Assembly (NCBI RefSeq): GCF_000153225.1
Contig: NZ_CH724148.1
Coordinates: 1,235,438 to 1,299,437 of the forward strand
Length of the DNA stretch: 64,000 nucleotides
Direction: 5' to 3'
Origin: Polaribacter irgensii 23-P
Lineage (GTDB): Bacteria; Bacteroidota; Bacteroidia; Flavobacteriales; Flavobacteriaceae
A program made the translations under genes and the position numbers. The notes beneath the pieces were generated by a model, which was not told where the DNA came from, made no database searches, and saw only the letters and a program-made list of their open reading frames with translations. Positions 38,350-48,200 of this stretch are shown piece after piece (position 1 is the stretch's first letter; each line of letters starts with the position of its first letter).

Positions 38350-40092
38350 ATGCACTTCCCTTTGAATGATGTCACAAAAAAGTTACCAAAGCACCTTCAC
38401 AAGTTTGTTGTTCAGCAACCTTATGACGAGTATACTCCTCAAAATCAAGCTGTGTGGAGGTATGTGATGCGTATTAATGTGGATTATTTGAGTACAGTTG
38501 CACATACATCATACATTGCAGGACTTTCAAAAACAGGAATTTCTACGGAAGATATTCCTCAGATGGCAGGGATGAACCGAATTTTAAAGGAAATTGGTTG
38601 GGCAGCAGTGTCTGTAGACGGCTTTATTCCCCCAAATGCATTTATGGAGTTTCAGGCGTATAATGTGTTGGTCATTGCATCCGATATGAGAACAATAAAT
38701 CATATTGAATATACGCCAGCTCCAGACATTATCCACGAGGCTGCCGGGCATGCACCGATTATTGCAAATCCAGAATATGCGGAGTATCTCAGGCGTTTTG
38801 GTGAAATAGGATGCAAAGCAATTTCTTCTGCGAAGGATTATGAAATGTACGAAGCCATTCGTCTTTTGTCGATCTTAAAAGAAAACCCAAACGCTTCCGA
38901 GAGAGAAAGAGAGGCTGCTGAAGAACACGTCGGTTATTTGCAGGACAATATGGGGGCACTTTCTGAAATGGCGCAAATACGAAATTTACATTGGTGGACC
39001 GTTGAATACGGTTTGATAGGATCTTTAGAAGATCCTAAAATTTATGGAGCAGGATTGTTATCTTCAATTGGTGAAAGTGCTGGGTGCATGCAACCAGAGG
39101 TAAAGAAAATAGCCTATTCAATTGCTGCAGCTGACATCAATTTTGATATTACGAAGCCCCAACCACAATTATTTGTTATTCCAGATTTTGCACATTTAAG
39201 TTTGGTTTTAGAACAGTTTGCAAATAAAATGGCCATTCGAAAGGGAGGGTTAAAAGGCATACAAAAATTGATTGCTTCTCAGAATATAGGTACCATAGAG
39301 TTGAGCACAGGAATTCAGATTTCTGGTATTTTTACCGCTGTAATTGAAGATGAAAATAGCAATCCTATATATTTTCAAACCACGGGTTGTACGGCGCTAT
39401 CAAACAGAGACAAAGAGTTAATAGGTCATGGTATTGAAAAGCATACCAGTGGTTTTGGAAGCCCTATCGGTAAGTTAAAAGGAATTAATATTGCTATTGA
39501 AAACATGAGCCCTAGAGATTTAGATGCATATCAGATTTCTGAAGGAAAAAATATTTCTTTAGAATTTGAAGGTGGTATTACAGTATCAGGAGATGTGATT
39601 ACTGGAACGCGAGATTTACGTGGAAAAATATTATTAATCTCTTTTGAAAACTGTACCGTTACACATTATCAGTCAGTGCTATTTACACCAGAATTAGGTG
39701 TTTACAATATGGCTGTTGGTGAGAGTGTAGTCTCTGCTTATGCAGATGCGGCGGATGTTAATTCTTTCGAAGATCAGGGTATGGTCTCTAAGACAAAAAC
39801 ACATAAAATAAAATACACTGACAAAGAGAAGGAATTGTATTCTTTGTACAAAAAAGTGAGAAGTATGCGGGAAGGAAATTCAGTTTTGGAAGAAGAAGTA
39901 ATACGTATTTTTAGACAATTGAAAACCGAATTTTCTAAAGATTGGTTGTTGAGTTTAGAACTATATGAAGTAGCTTTGCAAGAGGATATGTGTATTCAAA
40001 AAGAAATACATGCTTATTTGATTGTTTTGCAGGAGAATACAGCATATCACAAACTAATAGAAAACGGATTAAATTTACTCGTAACCAAATAG
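38350..40092 (+). CDS. Aromatic amino acid hydroxylase, long form
   Basis: This iron- and pterin-dependent monooxygenase most likely converts phenylalanine to tyrosine. The N-terminal half carries the facial triad: His129 and His134 in IIHEAAGHAP and Glu219 in WWTVEYG. The protein has 580 residues, about twice the length of the proteobacterial PhhA. The extra C-terminal 280 residues contain beta-rich stretches such as GITVSGDVITGTRDLRG and a helical, charged end. The extension is known to me from other Bacteroidota, but its role is unknown. It is followed 45 bases later by a rhodanese gene. Confidence 0.9.
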   Translation: MHFPLNDVTKKLPKHLHKFVVQQPYDEYTPQNQAVWRYVMRINVDYLSTVAHTSYIAGLSKTGISTEDIPQMAGMNRILKEIGWAAVSVDGFIPPNAFMEFQAYNVLVIASDMRTINHIEYTPAPDIIHEAAGHAPIIANPEYAEYLRRFGEIGCKAISSAKDYEMYEAIRLLSILKENPNASEREREAAEEHVGYLQDNMGALSEMAQIRNLHWWTVEYGLIGSLEDPKIYGAGLLSSIGESAGCMQPEVKKIAYSIAAADINFDITKPQPQLFVIPDFAHLSLVLEQFANKMAIRKGGLKGIQKLIASQNIGTIELSTGIQISGIFTAVIEDENSNPIYFQTTGCTALSNRDKELIGHGIEKHTSGFGSPIGKLKGINIAIENMSPRDLDAYQISEGKNISLEFEGGITVSGDVITGTRDLRGKILLISFENCTVTHYQSVLFTPELGVYNMAVGESVVSAYADAADVNSFEDQGMVSKTKTHKIKYTDKEKELYSLYKKVRSMREGNSVLEEEVIRIFRQLKTEFSKDWLLSLELYEVALQEDMCIQKEIHAYLIVLQENTAYHKLIENGLNLLVTK

Positions 40093-40137
40093 TTTGAGCG
40101 AAACTAGGGTTCGTTTGACAAGTAAAATAATAAAGAT

Positions 40138-40416
40138 ATGAGCGCAGAGATAAAAGAATATTTAGAAAAAGAGGCAATTATTTTAGATGTTAGAACCATT
40201 GAGGAATGGGAAGAGGATCACATCGAAAGTGCGAAACACATCATTTTAAATTTAATTCCAGCAGAAATAGCGGAAATTAAGTCTTGGAAAAAACCAATTA
40301 TTACAGTGTGTAGAAGTGGTGCTAGAAGTGGTCAAGCGGCGCAATTTTTAAATCAGAATGGCATTGACGCAGTGAATGGCGGTCCTTGGCAGAATGTTGC
40401 GGCAGTCCTAGAATAA
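40138..40416 (+). CDS. Single-domain rhodanese-like sulfurtransferase
   Basis: The 92-residue protein is one rhodanese domain. It has LDVRTIEEWEEDHI at 16-29 and the active loop ITVCRSGARSG with catalytic Cys58. It lacks a signal peptide and so is cytosolic. Such proteins carry persulfide sulfur to acceptors; the acceptor is unknown. It lies 45 bases after the hydroxylase, possibly on one transcript. Confidence 0.92.
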   Translation: MSAEIKEYLEKEAIILDVRTIEEWEEDHIESAKHIILNLIPAEIAEIKSWKKPIITVCRSGARSGQAAQFLNQNGIDAVNGGPWQNVAAVLE

Positions 40417-40496
40417 CAGACGCTGCGAAGTCGTTTCTTATATTGAAGCTTTTTTCTCTTTAATGAAAGGCAATGAAAGCTGTAGTTTCGCCTTTT

Positions 40497-41447
40497 CTAG
40501 AAGGAAATAAAGGGGTGTTTTGCTGTAATTTCTTTTTTCTTTTTTTCCAAGTTTTTTAAAAACTGCTGATGTTGGTCAGACATCTCGTTAAAAGACTTAT
40601 GAGAAAGTCCTTTTTGAATACTTTCCACTTCTCGCATGGTGGTTCTTGAAGCTTCACAGAACCAGCTATCAGTAAATTTCTCCCAAATATAATGGATGCC
40701 TGTTTTATTCGGATGCACTAAATCTGCATCATAAAAACGATAGTCTCTTAACTCGTCCATTACAATTTCGTAGGAAGGAAAATAAAATGACTTTGCTTCT
40801 GATGCAATGGTTTCATGTACTCCTGCGATAAGGTGCGCTTTGCTGCGCATGTTCTCAACAAAACCATCTTTTAAGTGGCGTACAGGAGAGATTGTAAACA
40901 CGATTACTGCTTTTGAATTCACTGTTTTTAAGAGCGTTGTAATATTGCTTAATATTTCTGAAACTTCGGCACTAGAGAGTAATTCTTTTGAGAATTCTTT
41001 TTGCGGAACCTTGTGGCAGTTTGCAACGATGGTGCCTTCTTTTAAATATCTATAGACCCATGAGGTGCCCAGAGTAATAACAAGATGTGAAGCCTCTTCT
41101 AGTTGTTTTTTTGTTTCAGCTAAAGCAGCATTTAAATTTGTTAAAACTTCGTTTTTATCAGTCGAACTTAGGCTGGAATGCGCTGCAAAACAATGCCAGC
41201 GTTCATTCTGAAAAATTAGATCTTTTTCTGTGTACTTGTGCTGCCGAACGGCGTTTATTATTAGGAGCTCAATTGCTTTTGGATGAAAGAGAATGCCAAA
41301 TGGATTTTGTTTGGACTGAAACTTGTAATATGAAAGTTTGTCGCCAATATTTTCTGAAAAACAAGAACCCAATAAGAATATTTTAGAGGCATAGTCTATT
41401 GGGTTGTTCGTTTGTTTTTTGAGGTATAAATTGGTTTGAAGCTTCAT
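40497..41447 (-). CDS. GSCFA domain protein
   Basis: The 316-residue protein carries the motif that names the GSCFA family (LLGSCFSENIGDKL, about 25-38). The SGNH-hydrolase-like features include HLVITLGTSWVY, FTISPVRHLKDG and DLVHPNKTGIHYIWEKF near the end. Members are presumed hydrolases of unknown substrate, frequent in Bacteroidota. It begins one base after alaS on the same strand, so it is the second gene of that operon. Confidence 0.9.
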   Translation of the reverse strand: MKLQTNLYLKKQTNNPIDYASKIFLLGSCFSENIGDKLSYYKFQSKQNPFGILFHPKAIELLIINAVRQHKYTEKDLIFQNERWHCFAAHSSLSSTDKNEVLTNLNAALAETKKQLEEASHLVITLGTSWVYRYLKEGTIVANCHKVPQKEFSKELLSSAEVSEILSNITTLLKTVNSKAVIVFTISPVRHLKDGFVENMRSKAHLIAGVHETIASEAKSFYFPSYEIVMDELRDYRFYDADLVHPNKTGIHYIWEKFTDSWFCEASRTTMREVESIQKGLSHKSFNEMSDQHQQFLKNLEKKKKEITAKHPFISF

Positions 41448-41448
41448 T

Positions 41449-44067
41449 TTATATCACATATTCTTTTGCTTTTTCTAAAGCTTTAGAGATCCCTCCTGGG
41501 TTTTTCCCGCCAGCAGTTGCAAAGAAGTTTTGGCCACCACCGCCACCGTGAATTAACTTCCCTAATTCTCGAACCACTTTACCTGCGTCATAACCGCGTT
41601 CGTTGGCCAATTCTTTAGAAATATAACAGGTGAGCATTGCTTTATCTTTAGAAGGTGCATTGGCAAACAAGAGGAATAAATTTGTAGCATCCTTCCCTAA
41701 ATCAAATGCTAGATTTTTAATTCCGTTTGCATCTAGATCTACTTTGGCGGCAAGAAAGGAGACCCCATTCATATCTATTAATTGACTTTTAAGTTCGCCA
41801 GATAAATGTTGTGCTTTCTCTCTTAAAAGTTGCTCGATTTGTTTTTGTAAAAAATTATTTTCTTCTTGTAATTTTAAAACTGCTTTTGTAGGCTCTTTGG
41901 TGTTGTTTAAAGTCTCTTTTATTTCAGATAAGATTTTGTTGTTTTTGGCGTAAAAATCTTTTACGGCGTCATTTGTTATCGCTTCAATTCTTCTAATTCC
42001 TGAAGCAACTCCAACCTCAGATTTTATTTTGAAGTGCCAGAGATCACTTGTGTTTTTTACATGTGTTCCTCCACAGAGCTCAACAGAAGCACCAAATTTA
42101 ATTGCCCGCACTGTATCTCCGTATTTTTCACCAAACAATGCCATTGCACCTTGATCAATTGCGTCTTGCATTGGTACATTTCTTTGCTCCTCTAAAGGAA
42201 GTTTTCCTGAAATTCGGGCGTTGACAAAGTTTTCCACTTCAAAAAGTTCGTCTGTCGTTAATTTAGAGAAATGAGAGAAGTCAAAACGTAAATATTTAGA
42301 ATGAACGGCTGAACCTTTTTGGGTAACATGGGTTCCTAAAACCTTTCTTAAAGCTTGATGCAGTAAATGTGTTGCCGTGTGGTTACAAGCAGTTCGGTAG
42401 CGTTGTTTTTCTTCTACAACCGCTATAAAACCCTCAAGGATATGTTTTGGAAGATTTTTTGTAAAGTGAATAATAACATTGTTCTCTTTCTTAGTGTCTA
42501 GAATATACACAACATTTCCATGTATATCTTCTAAGGATCCTTTGTCTCCAACTTGTCCACCACCTTCAGGATAAAATGGCGTTAAATTAAACACCAATTG
42601 ATACATTTCACCGTCTTTTACAGAGGTTACCTTTCGATATCGGGTTATTTTTACACTTGTTTTTAATGTATCATATCCGACAAATTCCGCTACCGCATCT
42701 TCTACTAAGACAGTCCAATCTTCAGTAGCCGATTCACTTGCCGCCCTTGACCTCTTTTTTTGTTTTTGAAGTTCTTCTTGAAAGCCTTTTTCGTCTAAAG
42801 TATAGCCTTTTTCAGCTAAAATAAGTGCAGTTAAATCGACAGGAAATCCAAAAGTATCATACAGCTCAAATACTTTTTCACCGGAAATTTCTTTTGAATC
42901 TGTAGAAGATATAAGAACATCCAATAAGAGCAGTCCTTTATCTAAGGTTTTTAAGAAGGAAGCTTCTTCTTCTCTAATGACATTTTCAATAAGTTGTTTT
43001 TGGTCTATTAATTCTGGAAAAGCAGTGCCCATTTTTTTGCTTAGTACATCGACAAGCTTATAAATAAAGGGTTCTTTTTTATCTAAAAAAGTAAACCCAT
43101 AGCGAATGGCTCTTCTTAAAATTCTTCTAATAACATAGCCAGCACCAGTATTACTTGGTAATTGACCGTCTGCAATAGAAAAAGCAACCGCTCTAAGATG
43201 ATCTGAAATTACGCGGGTTGCAATGTCTTGCTGCTGGTTGCTACCATATTTTGTGTTGGTAATCGTCCCAATTTCACTTATAATTGGCTTAAAAATATCG
43301 GTATCGTAATTAGACTGAACATTCTGTAGAACCATACACAAGCGTTCAAACCCCATTCCTGTGTCGATATGTTTATTTGGTAGATCTTCTAAAGATCCAT
43401 CTGCTTTCCTATTGAATTGCATAAACACAAGGTTCCATATTTCTACTACGTGCGGGTGGTCTCCATTGATTAAGGTTTTGGCATCTACTTTTTCTTTCTC
43501 TTCTGCAGAGCGAATGTCTACGTGAATTTCTGAGCAAGGTCCACAGGGGCCTTGAGCGCCCATTTCCCAAAAGTTATCTTTTTTATTTCCTTTTAAAATG
43601 CGGTCTTCAGGAATATGTTTTTTCCAAAGATCATAGGCCTCTGTATCCATTTCTAACGCATCTGCGTCCTCAGTGCCTTCGAAAACAGTTACATATAAAA
43701 TATCTTTGTCTATTTTGTAAACTTCAGTTAAGAGCTCCCAAGCCCAAGCAATAGCCTCTTTCTTAAAATAATCTCCAAAAGACCAGTTTCCTAGCATTTC
43801 GAATAAGGTGTGGTGGTAGGTATCATAACCAACCTCTTCCAAGTCATTGTGTTTTCCAGAAACGCGCAAACATTTTTGTGAATCTGAAATCCTATTATTT
43901 TTTGGAATTGCATTTCCTAAAAAATATTCTTTAAAAGGAGCCATCCCCGAGTTTATAAACATTAAGGTAGGGTCATCTTTGGTGACCATAGGAGCAGAAG
44001 GCACAATTAAATGTGATTTTTCTTTAAAAAAATTTAAAAACGTAGCACGAATGTCTTGTGATTTCAT
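41449..44067 (-). CDS. alaS: Alanyl-tRNA synthetase
   Basis: AlaS charges tRNA-Ala and edits mischarged Ser and Gly. The 872-residue protein starts [14 protein letters not shown], a standard AlaS N-terminus. The class II catalytic core (about 1-450) includes [12 protein letters not shown] and [16 protein letters not shown]. The editing domain has the zinc ligands in [12 protein letters not shown] and CGGTHV. The C-terminal C-Ala region ends with a [19 protein letters not shown] motif. It is co-transcribed with the GSCFA gene. Confidence 0.97.
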   Translation of the reverse strand: MKSQDIRATFLNFFKEKSHLIVPSAPMVTKDDPTLMFINSGMAPFKEYFLGNAIPKNNRISDSQKCLRVSGKHNDLEEVGYDTYHHTLFEMLGNWSFGDYFKKEAIAWAWELLTEVYKIDKDILYVTVFEGTEDADALEMDTEAYDLWKKHIPEDRILKGNKKDNFWEMGAQGPCGPCSEIHVDIRSAEEKEKVDAKTLINGDHPHVVEIWNLVFMQFNRKADGSLEDLPNKHIDTGMGFERLCMVLQNVQSNYDTDIFKPIISEIGTITNTKYGSNQQQDIATRVISDHLRAVAFSIADGQLPSNTGAGYVIRRILRRAIRYGFTFLDKKEPFIYKLVDVLSKKMGTAFPELIDQKQLIENVIREEEASFLKTLDKGLLLLDVLISSTDSKEISGEKVFELYDTFGFPVDLTALILAEKGYTLDEKGFQEELQKQKKRSRAASESATEDWTVLVEDAVAEFVGYDTLKTSVKITRYRKVTSVKDGEMYQLVFNLTPFYPEGGGQVGDKGSLEDIHGNVVYILDTKKENNVIIHFTKNLPKHILEGFIAVVEEKQRYRTACNHTATHLLHQALRKVLGTHVTQKGSAVHSKYLRFDFSHFSKLTTDELFEVENFVNARISGKLPLEEQRNVPMQDAIDQGAMALFGEKYGDTVRAIKFGASVELCGGTHVKNTSDLWHFKIKSEVGVASGIRRIEAITNDAVKDFYAKNNKILSEIKETLNNTKEPTKAVLKLQEENNFLQKQIEQLLREKAQHLSGELKSQLIDMNGVSFLAAKVDLDANGIKNLAFDLGKDATNLFLLFANAPSKDKAMLTCYISKELANERGYDAGKVVRELGKLIHGGGGGQNFFATAGGKNPGGISKALEKAKEYVI

Positions 44068-44220
44068 AAAAAAGTTTCCAGCGTTGAGGGTTGTGTTAAT
44101 ATTTTCTAAAAATATGCTTTTAAAAAGCAGTTGTAAAACATTTTGTAAATTAGCAAGTTATTAAAAATGAGATTTCTTTAAATCTTATTTTTAAAAAACT
44201 AATATAGTATATTTACCATT

Positions 44221-45189
44221 ATGGCAAAAGTAAAATATTATTACGATGCAGATACACTTTCTTACAGAAAAATTGCTGTAAAGAAAAGCGATTACTATAA
44301 GAAATCTATTTTTGGCTTTTTAGCCATTTTATTAATTGCCTTTTTTGGTTTTATTGTTTTTAGTCAGCTAATTATGTCGCCAAACGAGAGAGCAGTAAAC
44401 CGGGAAAATGAAAATTTACAGCTTAATTTGGATTTATTATCCAAACGAATTGGTGAGAGTTCTGCTATTTTAAACGAGTTGCAGGAAAGAGACAATAATA
44501 TCTATCGAATGTATTTTGAGGCCAATCCAATACCTGACGAACAAAGGAAAGCAGGTTTTGGCGGGGTAAACCGGTATAAGGGATTAGAAGGCTATGACAA
44601 CTCTAAAATGATTAAGCAGTTGACCATGGATGTAGATATTTTGTCCAAACAATTGGTCGTACAGTCTAAATCTTTGGATGAAATTGTAACTTTAGCAAAA
44701 GAAAAAGAGAAAATGTTGGCATCAATTCCGGCTATTTTGCCTGTTAAATTAGTAGACTTGACAAGAATGGCTTCTGGTTATAAATGGAGGATGCACCCTA
44801 TTTTAAAAATTAGAAAATTCCACAAAGGAATGGACTTTACAGCTCCGATAGGCACGCCAATTTATGCTTCCGGAAATGGCACTGTGACGCGTTCTGGAAG
44901 AAGTGCAACCTTTGGGAGAGTTGTGTATATAGAGCACGGTTACGGTTATAAAACGATCTATGCACATATGAGCAAAATTAAAGCAGTAAACGGGCAGACC
45001 GTAAAACGAGGTGATTTAATTGGCTATGTTGGGAATACTGGTAGATCTGTTTCGGCGCATTTGCATTATGAGATACACAAAAATGGTAGGCCTTTGAATC
45101 CTATTAATTTTTATTATGGAGATTTAACACCAGAAGAGTTTGCAGCAATGCAGAAAGCGTCTGAAGAGGAAGGGCAGTCTTATGATTAA
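44221..45189 (+). CDS. M23 family metallopeptidase (cell-wall endopeptidase)
   Basis: The 322-residue protein has one membrane helix (about 30-52) and a coiled-coil region (about 60-95). The C-terminal LytM domain (about 195-300) has zinc ligands in FHKGMDFTAPIG (HxxxD) and HLHYEI (HxH), plus YAHMSKI. It is probably anchored in the inner membrane and cuts peptide cross-links or controls amidases in the periplasm. The next gene, a MerR regulator, starts about 50 bases later. Confidence 0.93.
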   Translation: MAKVKYYYDADTLSYRKIAVKKSDYYKKSIFGFLAILLIAFFGFIVFSQLIMSPNERAVNRENENLQLNLDLLSKRIGESSAILNELQERDNNIYRMYFEANPIPDEQRKAGFGGVNRYKGLEGYDNSKMIKQLTMDVDILSKQLVVQSKSLDEIVTLAKEKEKMLASIPAILPVKLVDLTRMASGYKWRMHPILKIRKFHKGMDFTAPIGTPIYASGNGTVTRSGRSATFGRVVYIEHGYGYKTIYAHMSKIKAVNGQTVKRGDLIGYVGNTGRSVSAHLHYEIHKNGRPLNPINFYYGDLTPEEFAAMQKASEEEGQSYD

Positions 45190-45241
45190 GTTATAAAATA
45201 CTTTCCATTTTTTTAAAAAGAACCCCTGAAGATTAGAGAAC

Positions 45242-45571
45242 ATGCATATAGATTTGCCGGAAAAAAGGTATTATAAGATTGGTGAAGTAGCAAGAGCTTT
45301 TAGTGTAAATACATCCTTAATTCGTTTTTGGGAAAAGGAATTTGATATTATAAAGCCAAAAAAAAATGCAAAGGGCAATCGTCTTTTTACTGCAGAAGAT
45401 ATTGTAAACCTCAAGTTGATCTATAATTTGGTAAAGGAAAGAGGTTTTACTTTAGAAGGTGCAAAACAAAAACTAAAAAAGAATCCAGACGCAACGATAT
45501 ATCATCACGATATTATTTCGAAGTTAGAAGCTGTAAAGGCCGAATTGGTGAAGATTAAAAACCAGCTATAA
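45242..45571 (+). CDS. MerR family transcriptional regulator
   Basis: The 109-residue protein has the MerR winged helix at its N-terminus: KRYYKIGEVARAF, then LIRFWEKEFDIIKPKKN and GNRLFTAEDI. A short helical tail follows, with no metal-binding cysteines, so it may sense no metal or rely on a partner. This short MerR next to an M23 peptidase fits flavobacterial genomes. Its target is not known. Downstream lies decayed DNA. Confidence 0.9.
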   Translation: MHIDLPEKRYYKIGEVARAFSVNTSLIRFWEKEFDIIKPKKNAKGNRLFTAEDIVNLKLIYNLVKERGFTLEGAKQKLKKNPDATIYHHDIISKLEAVKAELVKIKNQL

Positions 45572-45846
45572 AAACCCATTTCATTTTGAAAAAAATACGT
45601 ACGCCTAGAAATGCTAAAGTACCTTCTTTATGACATTCACCGATTAGAAGATGTATTACCAGGAGCACGTTTTTAGGAGCAAGATATGGAATTTTTGAAT
45701 CTTTTTATAGATGCTGTTAAGCAGTTTTGAGACGGATAATTGTATTCGTATTTTAAAGGAATAAACGCTACTCTTGCATATTATAAAGAGGGTACAGTTA
45801 TTTTTCATTAATAGGTTGGAATTGCAATGCGCCAAGGAGGGCAGAG
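45572..45846. other. Degenerate region downstream of merR
   Basis: No open frame of note. Short pieces read like eroded LemA/TPM-type sequence on the plus strand, matching the decayed TPM gene that follows, but they are too damaged to assign with confidence. Confidence 0.35.
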
Positions 45847-46354
45847 AATTGGGGAATAGGACAAGGGATATAAGACAATGGTATCTCGATGCCTTTAGCT
45901 TAAAATGATCGAGAAATATGGATTGCTTTAGGATATGGAGTGGAACCGATTTTAACCGCGGGTATTATCGAAGAAATCACTCAAAATGTGCTTGTTCTAG
46001 AATATAAGAAAAGGGATTTTCATGCTGGTTTAGACAAAGGTGTAGGTACTGTTTATCAACTGTTGAATGGAGCATACAAAAGCGTTCGAAAATAAGCAGC
46101 ATCCCGTGCTAATGCAAAAGCTATATTTTTTATCGTTCGGATGATTTTTTTTTGTTCTTATGTTTTTTGTAAACAAAAAGAACAAAAGTGGGGGCAGAGG
46201 TTTTCAAGGTGGTTTCCTTACAGATACCATATTTACAGCTGTAATTTGAAGTAACGTTGGTCGCAGAAGGGGTGGTTTTGGTGGCAACTCTTCTGGAGCT
46301 AGTGGTTTTGACGGCGGTGGTTTTAGTCGCGGAGGTGCGGGAGGAAGGTGGTAA
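45847..46354 (+). pseudogene. Decayed TPM-domain protein (YgcG family)
   Basis: One frame reads NWGIGQGI, stop, DNGISMPLA, stop, then NDREIWIALGYGVEPIL and KRDFHAGLDKGVGTVYQLL, ending in a stop at about 46095. The pattern WGIG, DNG, ...GYGVE and DFHAGL matches the TPM domain of YgcG-type membrane proteins. Downstream, after a shift of frame, GGFGGNSSGASGFDGGGFSRGG ends at 46352-46354, the usual Gly-rich terminus of these proteins. Two in-frame TAA codons and a frameshift make it inactive. Confidence 0.75.
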
Positions 46355-46433
46355 ATAGAAATAAAATTGTTTCTACATCATTATTGTTTTCAATTACTCC
46401 GACATACAATGCTCGAGGGCCAAGAAGAAAGTA

Positions 46434-47030
46434 TTATCTTAAAAGTGTTTTTTTAAATGCGTGGAGGTCGTCTTCAGTATCAATGTCTGTAAAGTTGGTT
46501 TTTTTGCTGAAAGCGTGTACTTTGTCATTTCCATTTAGAATATTTTTTGCACCAAAATCTCCCGATAGTTCCTGCAATATTGAAAAGTAACTTTGTGGAA
46601 ATAGTGCTGGAACGCCTAATTTATTACCATAGTTGGACGCTATAACGATGGCTGTGTCTTCGCAAAATAAAGTAATCATAGCATTTAAATAGTCTTTTTC
46701 TATTGCAGGTTGATCTCCTAAAAGGATGAGAACCGCATCATAGTTTTGATTTTTAAGCGCTATTTGGGAAATGCCAAAAGCAATGCTAGCACTGAGTCCT
46801 TTTTTGTATTTGAGGTGTGTTAAGAAGTGAATATTAGGAGATGAAATTTCCTTTCTAATCCTTGTACTATTTGCTCCAAGGACACAGTACACGTCTTTAG
46901 CATTGAGCGATTTAGCTTTTGATAAAACCATTTCTAACAGAAAGTTGTTTCCAATTTTAACCAATTGTTTTGGACGTTTCATTCGGGAAGATGTACCCGC
47001 AGCCAAGACTAAAACAGCAATATTTTTCAT
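46434..47030 (-). CDS. MobA-like NTP transferase (MocA type)
   Basis: The 198-residue protein is a nucleotidyltransferase with the glycine-rich LAAGTSSRMKRPKQL start, GLSASIAFGI, LLGDQPAI and LGVPALFPQSYF. This is the MocA pattern of molybdenum cofactor cytidylyltransferases, which add CMP to molybdopterin for xanthine dehydrogenase-type enzymes. It starts 3 bases after the XdhC gene, which supports a role in maturing a molybdenum hydroxylase, though no such hydroxylase gene is in the window. Confidence 0.88.
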   Translation of the reverse strand: MKNIAVLVLAAGTSSRMKRPKQLVKIGNNFLLEMVLSKAKSLNAKDVYCVLGANSTRIRKEISSPNIHFLTHLKYKKGLSASIAFGISQIALKNQNYDAVLILLGDQPAIEKDYLNAMITLFCEDTAIVIASNYGNKLGVPALFPQSYFSILQELSGDFGAKNILNGNDKVHAFSKKTNFTDIDTEDDLHAFKKTLLR

Positions 47031-47033
47031 CGT

Positions 47034-48068
47034 TTAATTGTAAATTTTTCCGTTCAGATTTCGCAATGATGCTCCGTTTTTTTCTCTTAGCACCGCTAAG
47101 ATTTCAGCGATGATAGCGATTGCGATTTCTTCTGGTGTTTTGGCACCAATATTTAAGCCTGCCGGCGTATAGATGCAATCTAAAAATTCTTCTGTGGTAT
47201 CTGGGGCAAACTCAAAAAGTTCATTGAAAAGTTTTTCTCTTCTGTTGGGAGCTCCTAAAATACCAATGTATTTTGGTTGATGTTTTGTCAAATGTACGAG
47301 ATACTTTAAATCTTGTACATAACTGTGGTTCATTAACACAATTGCAGTATTCTTCTCAATATTTGAAAATTGAAAGGTTTCTGGTGTTGCTCCAATTAGG
47401 GTGTCTACTCCGGGGAAATCAGCTATTGACTTAGAATCTTTTGCGCCTGTGATGACTGTTACCTGCCAACCTAAGTTTGCTGCTATTCTGCATAGTTTTA
47501 TGGCGTCGTGTTCTCCACCAATGATAATTAGTTGAAATAAAGGTGTTAGTTCTTGTGTATAGATTTTTGGCGCATCTAAACTTTTTAAGGTTAAGGATGC
47601 TGATAAGATAAATTGGTTTCCATTTTTTAAGCGAAGTACAGAACCATAGTTTCCAATAGCTTCATCTTGTTTTTTATAATAAGTGATAATTTGTAAAGTT
47701 TCTCTGTTTTCCAGTGCGGTCATAAACGCATTTAGAAAGGATTTAGAGAGTATTAATGGCTCAATTAAAATATATAAAATCCCTTCGCAACCCAAGCGGT
47801 ATCGACCATCATAAGTGATTACTTTCGCGGTACAATCGGTAAACACCGTTTGCGCTCTTTTGATAATTTCCTTTTCTACACATCCGCCACTTACTGCACC
47901 CGTATACGAATTGTCACTTGAAATTAGCATGCGGACTCCTGGTTTTCTATAGGAAGAACCCTTGAGGTCAACCACAGTTACTAGCACGTTTTTAAGTCCT
48001 TTTTTTTGATTTATAGCGGCTTTTTGAATGATTTCTTTAAGTTCGTACAACATGTATAAATGCAACAT
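47034..48068 (-). CDS. XdhC/CoxI family molybdoenzyme maturation protein
   Basis: The 344-residue protein has the XdhC_CoxI domain (about 5-90, with SGGCVEKEI) and a C-terminal Rossmann domain (about 190-330, with IIIGGEHDAIKL and GAPNRREKL). XdhC inserts the sulfurated molybdenum cofactor into xanthine dehydrogenases. A Met at 48053 (MLYELKE) is an alternative start. It forms a pair with the MocA-like gene at 46434. Confidence 0.9.
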   Translation of the reverse strand: MLHLYMLYELKEIIQKAAINQKKGLKNVLVTVVDLKGSSYRKPGVRMLISSDNSYTGAVSGGCVEKEIIKRAQTVFTDCTAKVITYDGRYRLGCEGILYILIEPLILSKSFLNAFMTALENRETLQIITYYKKQDEAIGNYGSVLRLKNGNQFILSASLTLKSLDAPKIYTQELTPLFQLIIIGGEHDAIKLCRIAANLGWQVTVITGAKDSKSIADFPGVDTLIGATPETFQFSNIEKNTAIVLMNHSYVQDLKYLVHLTKHQPKYIGILGAPNRREKLFNELFEFAPDTTEEFLDCIYTPAGLNIGAKTPEEIAIAIIAEILAVLREKNGASLRNLNGKIYN

Positions 48069-48200
48069 TTTTAGTTACGTTACTAAGATAAAACTTTAAA
48101 AGGAACTACACACTTACAAGCGTGTTTCTCTAACTTTTAAATAATAGTGTGCTATACAATTTTGTAAGGGATGCAATTTTTTTATCAGAGACGGGGTGGT

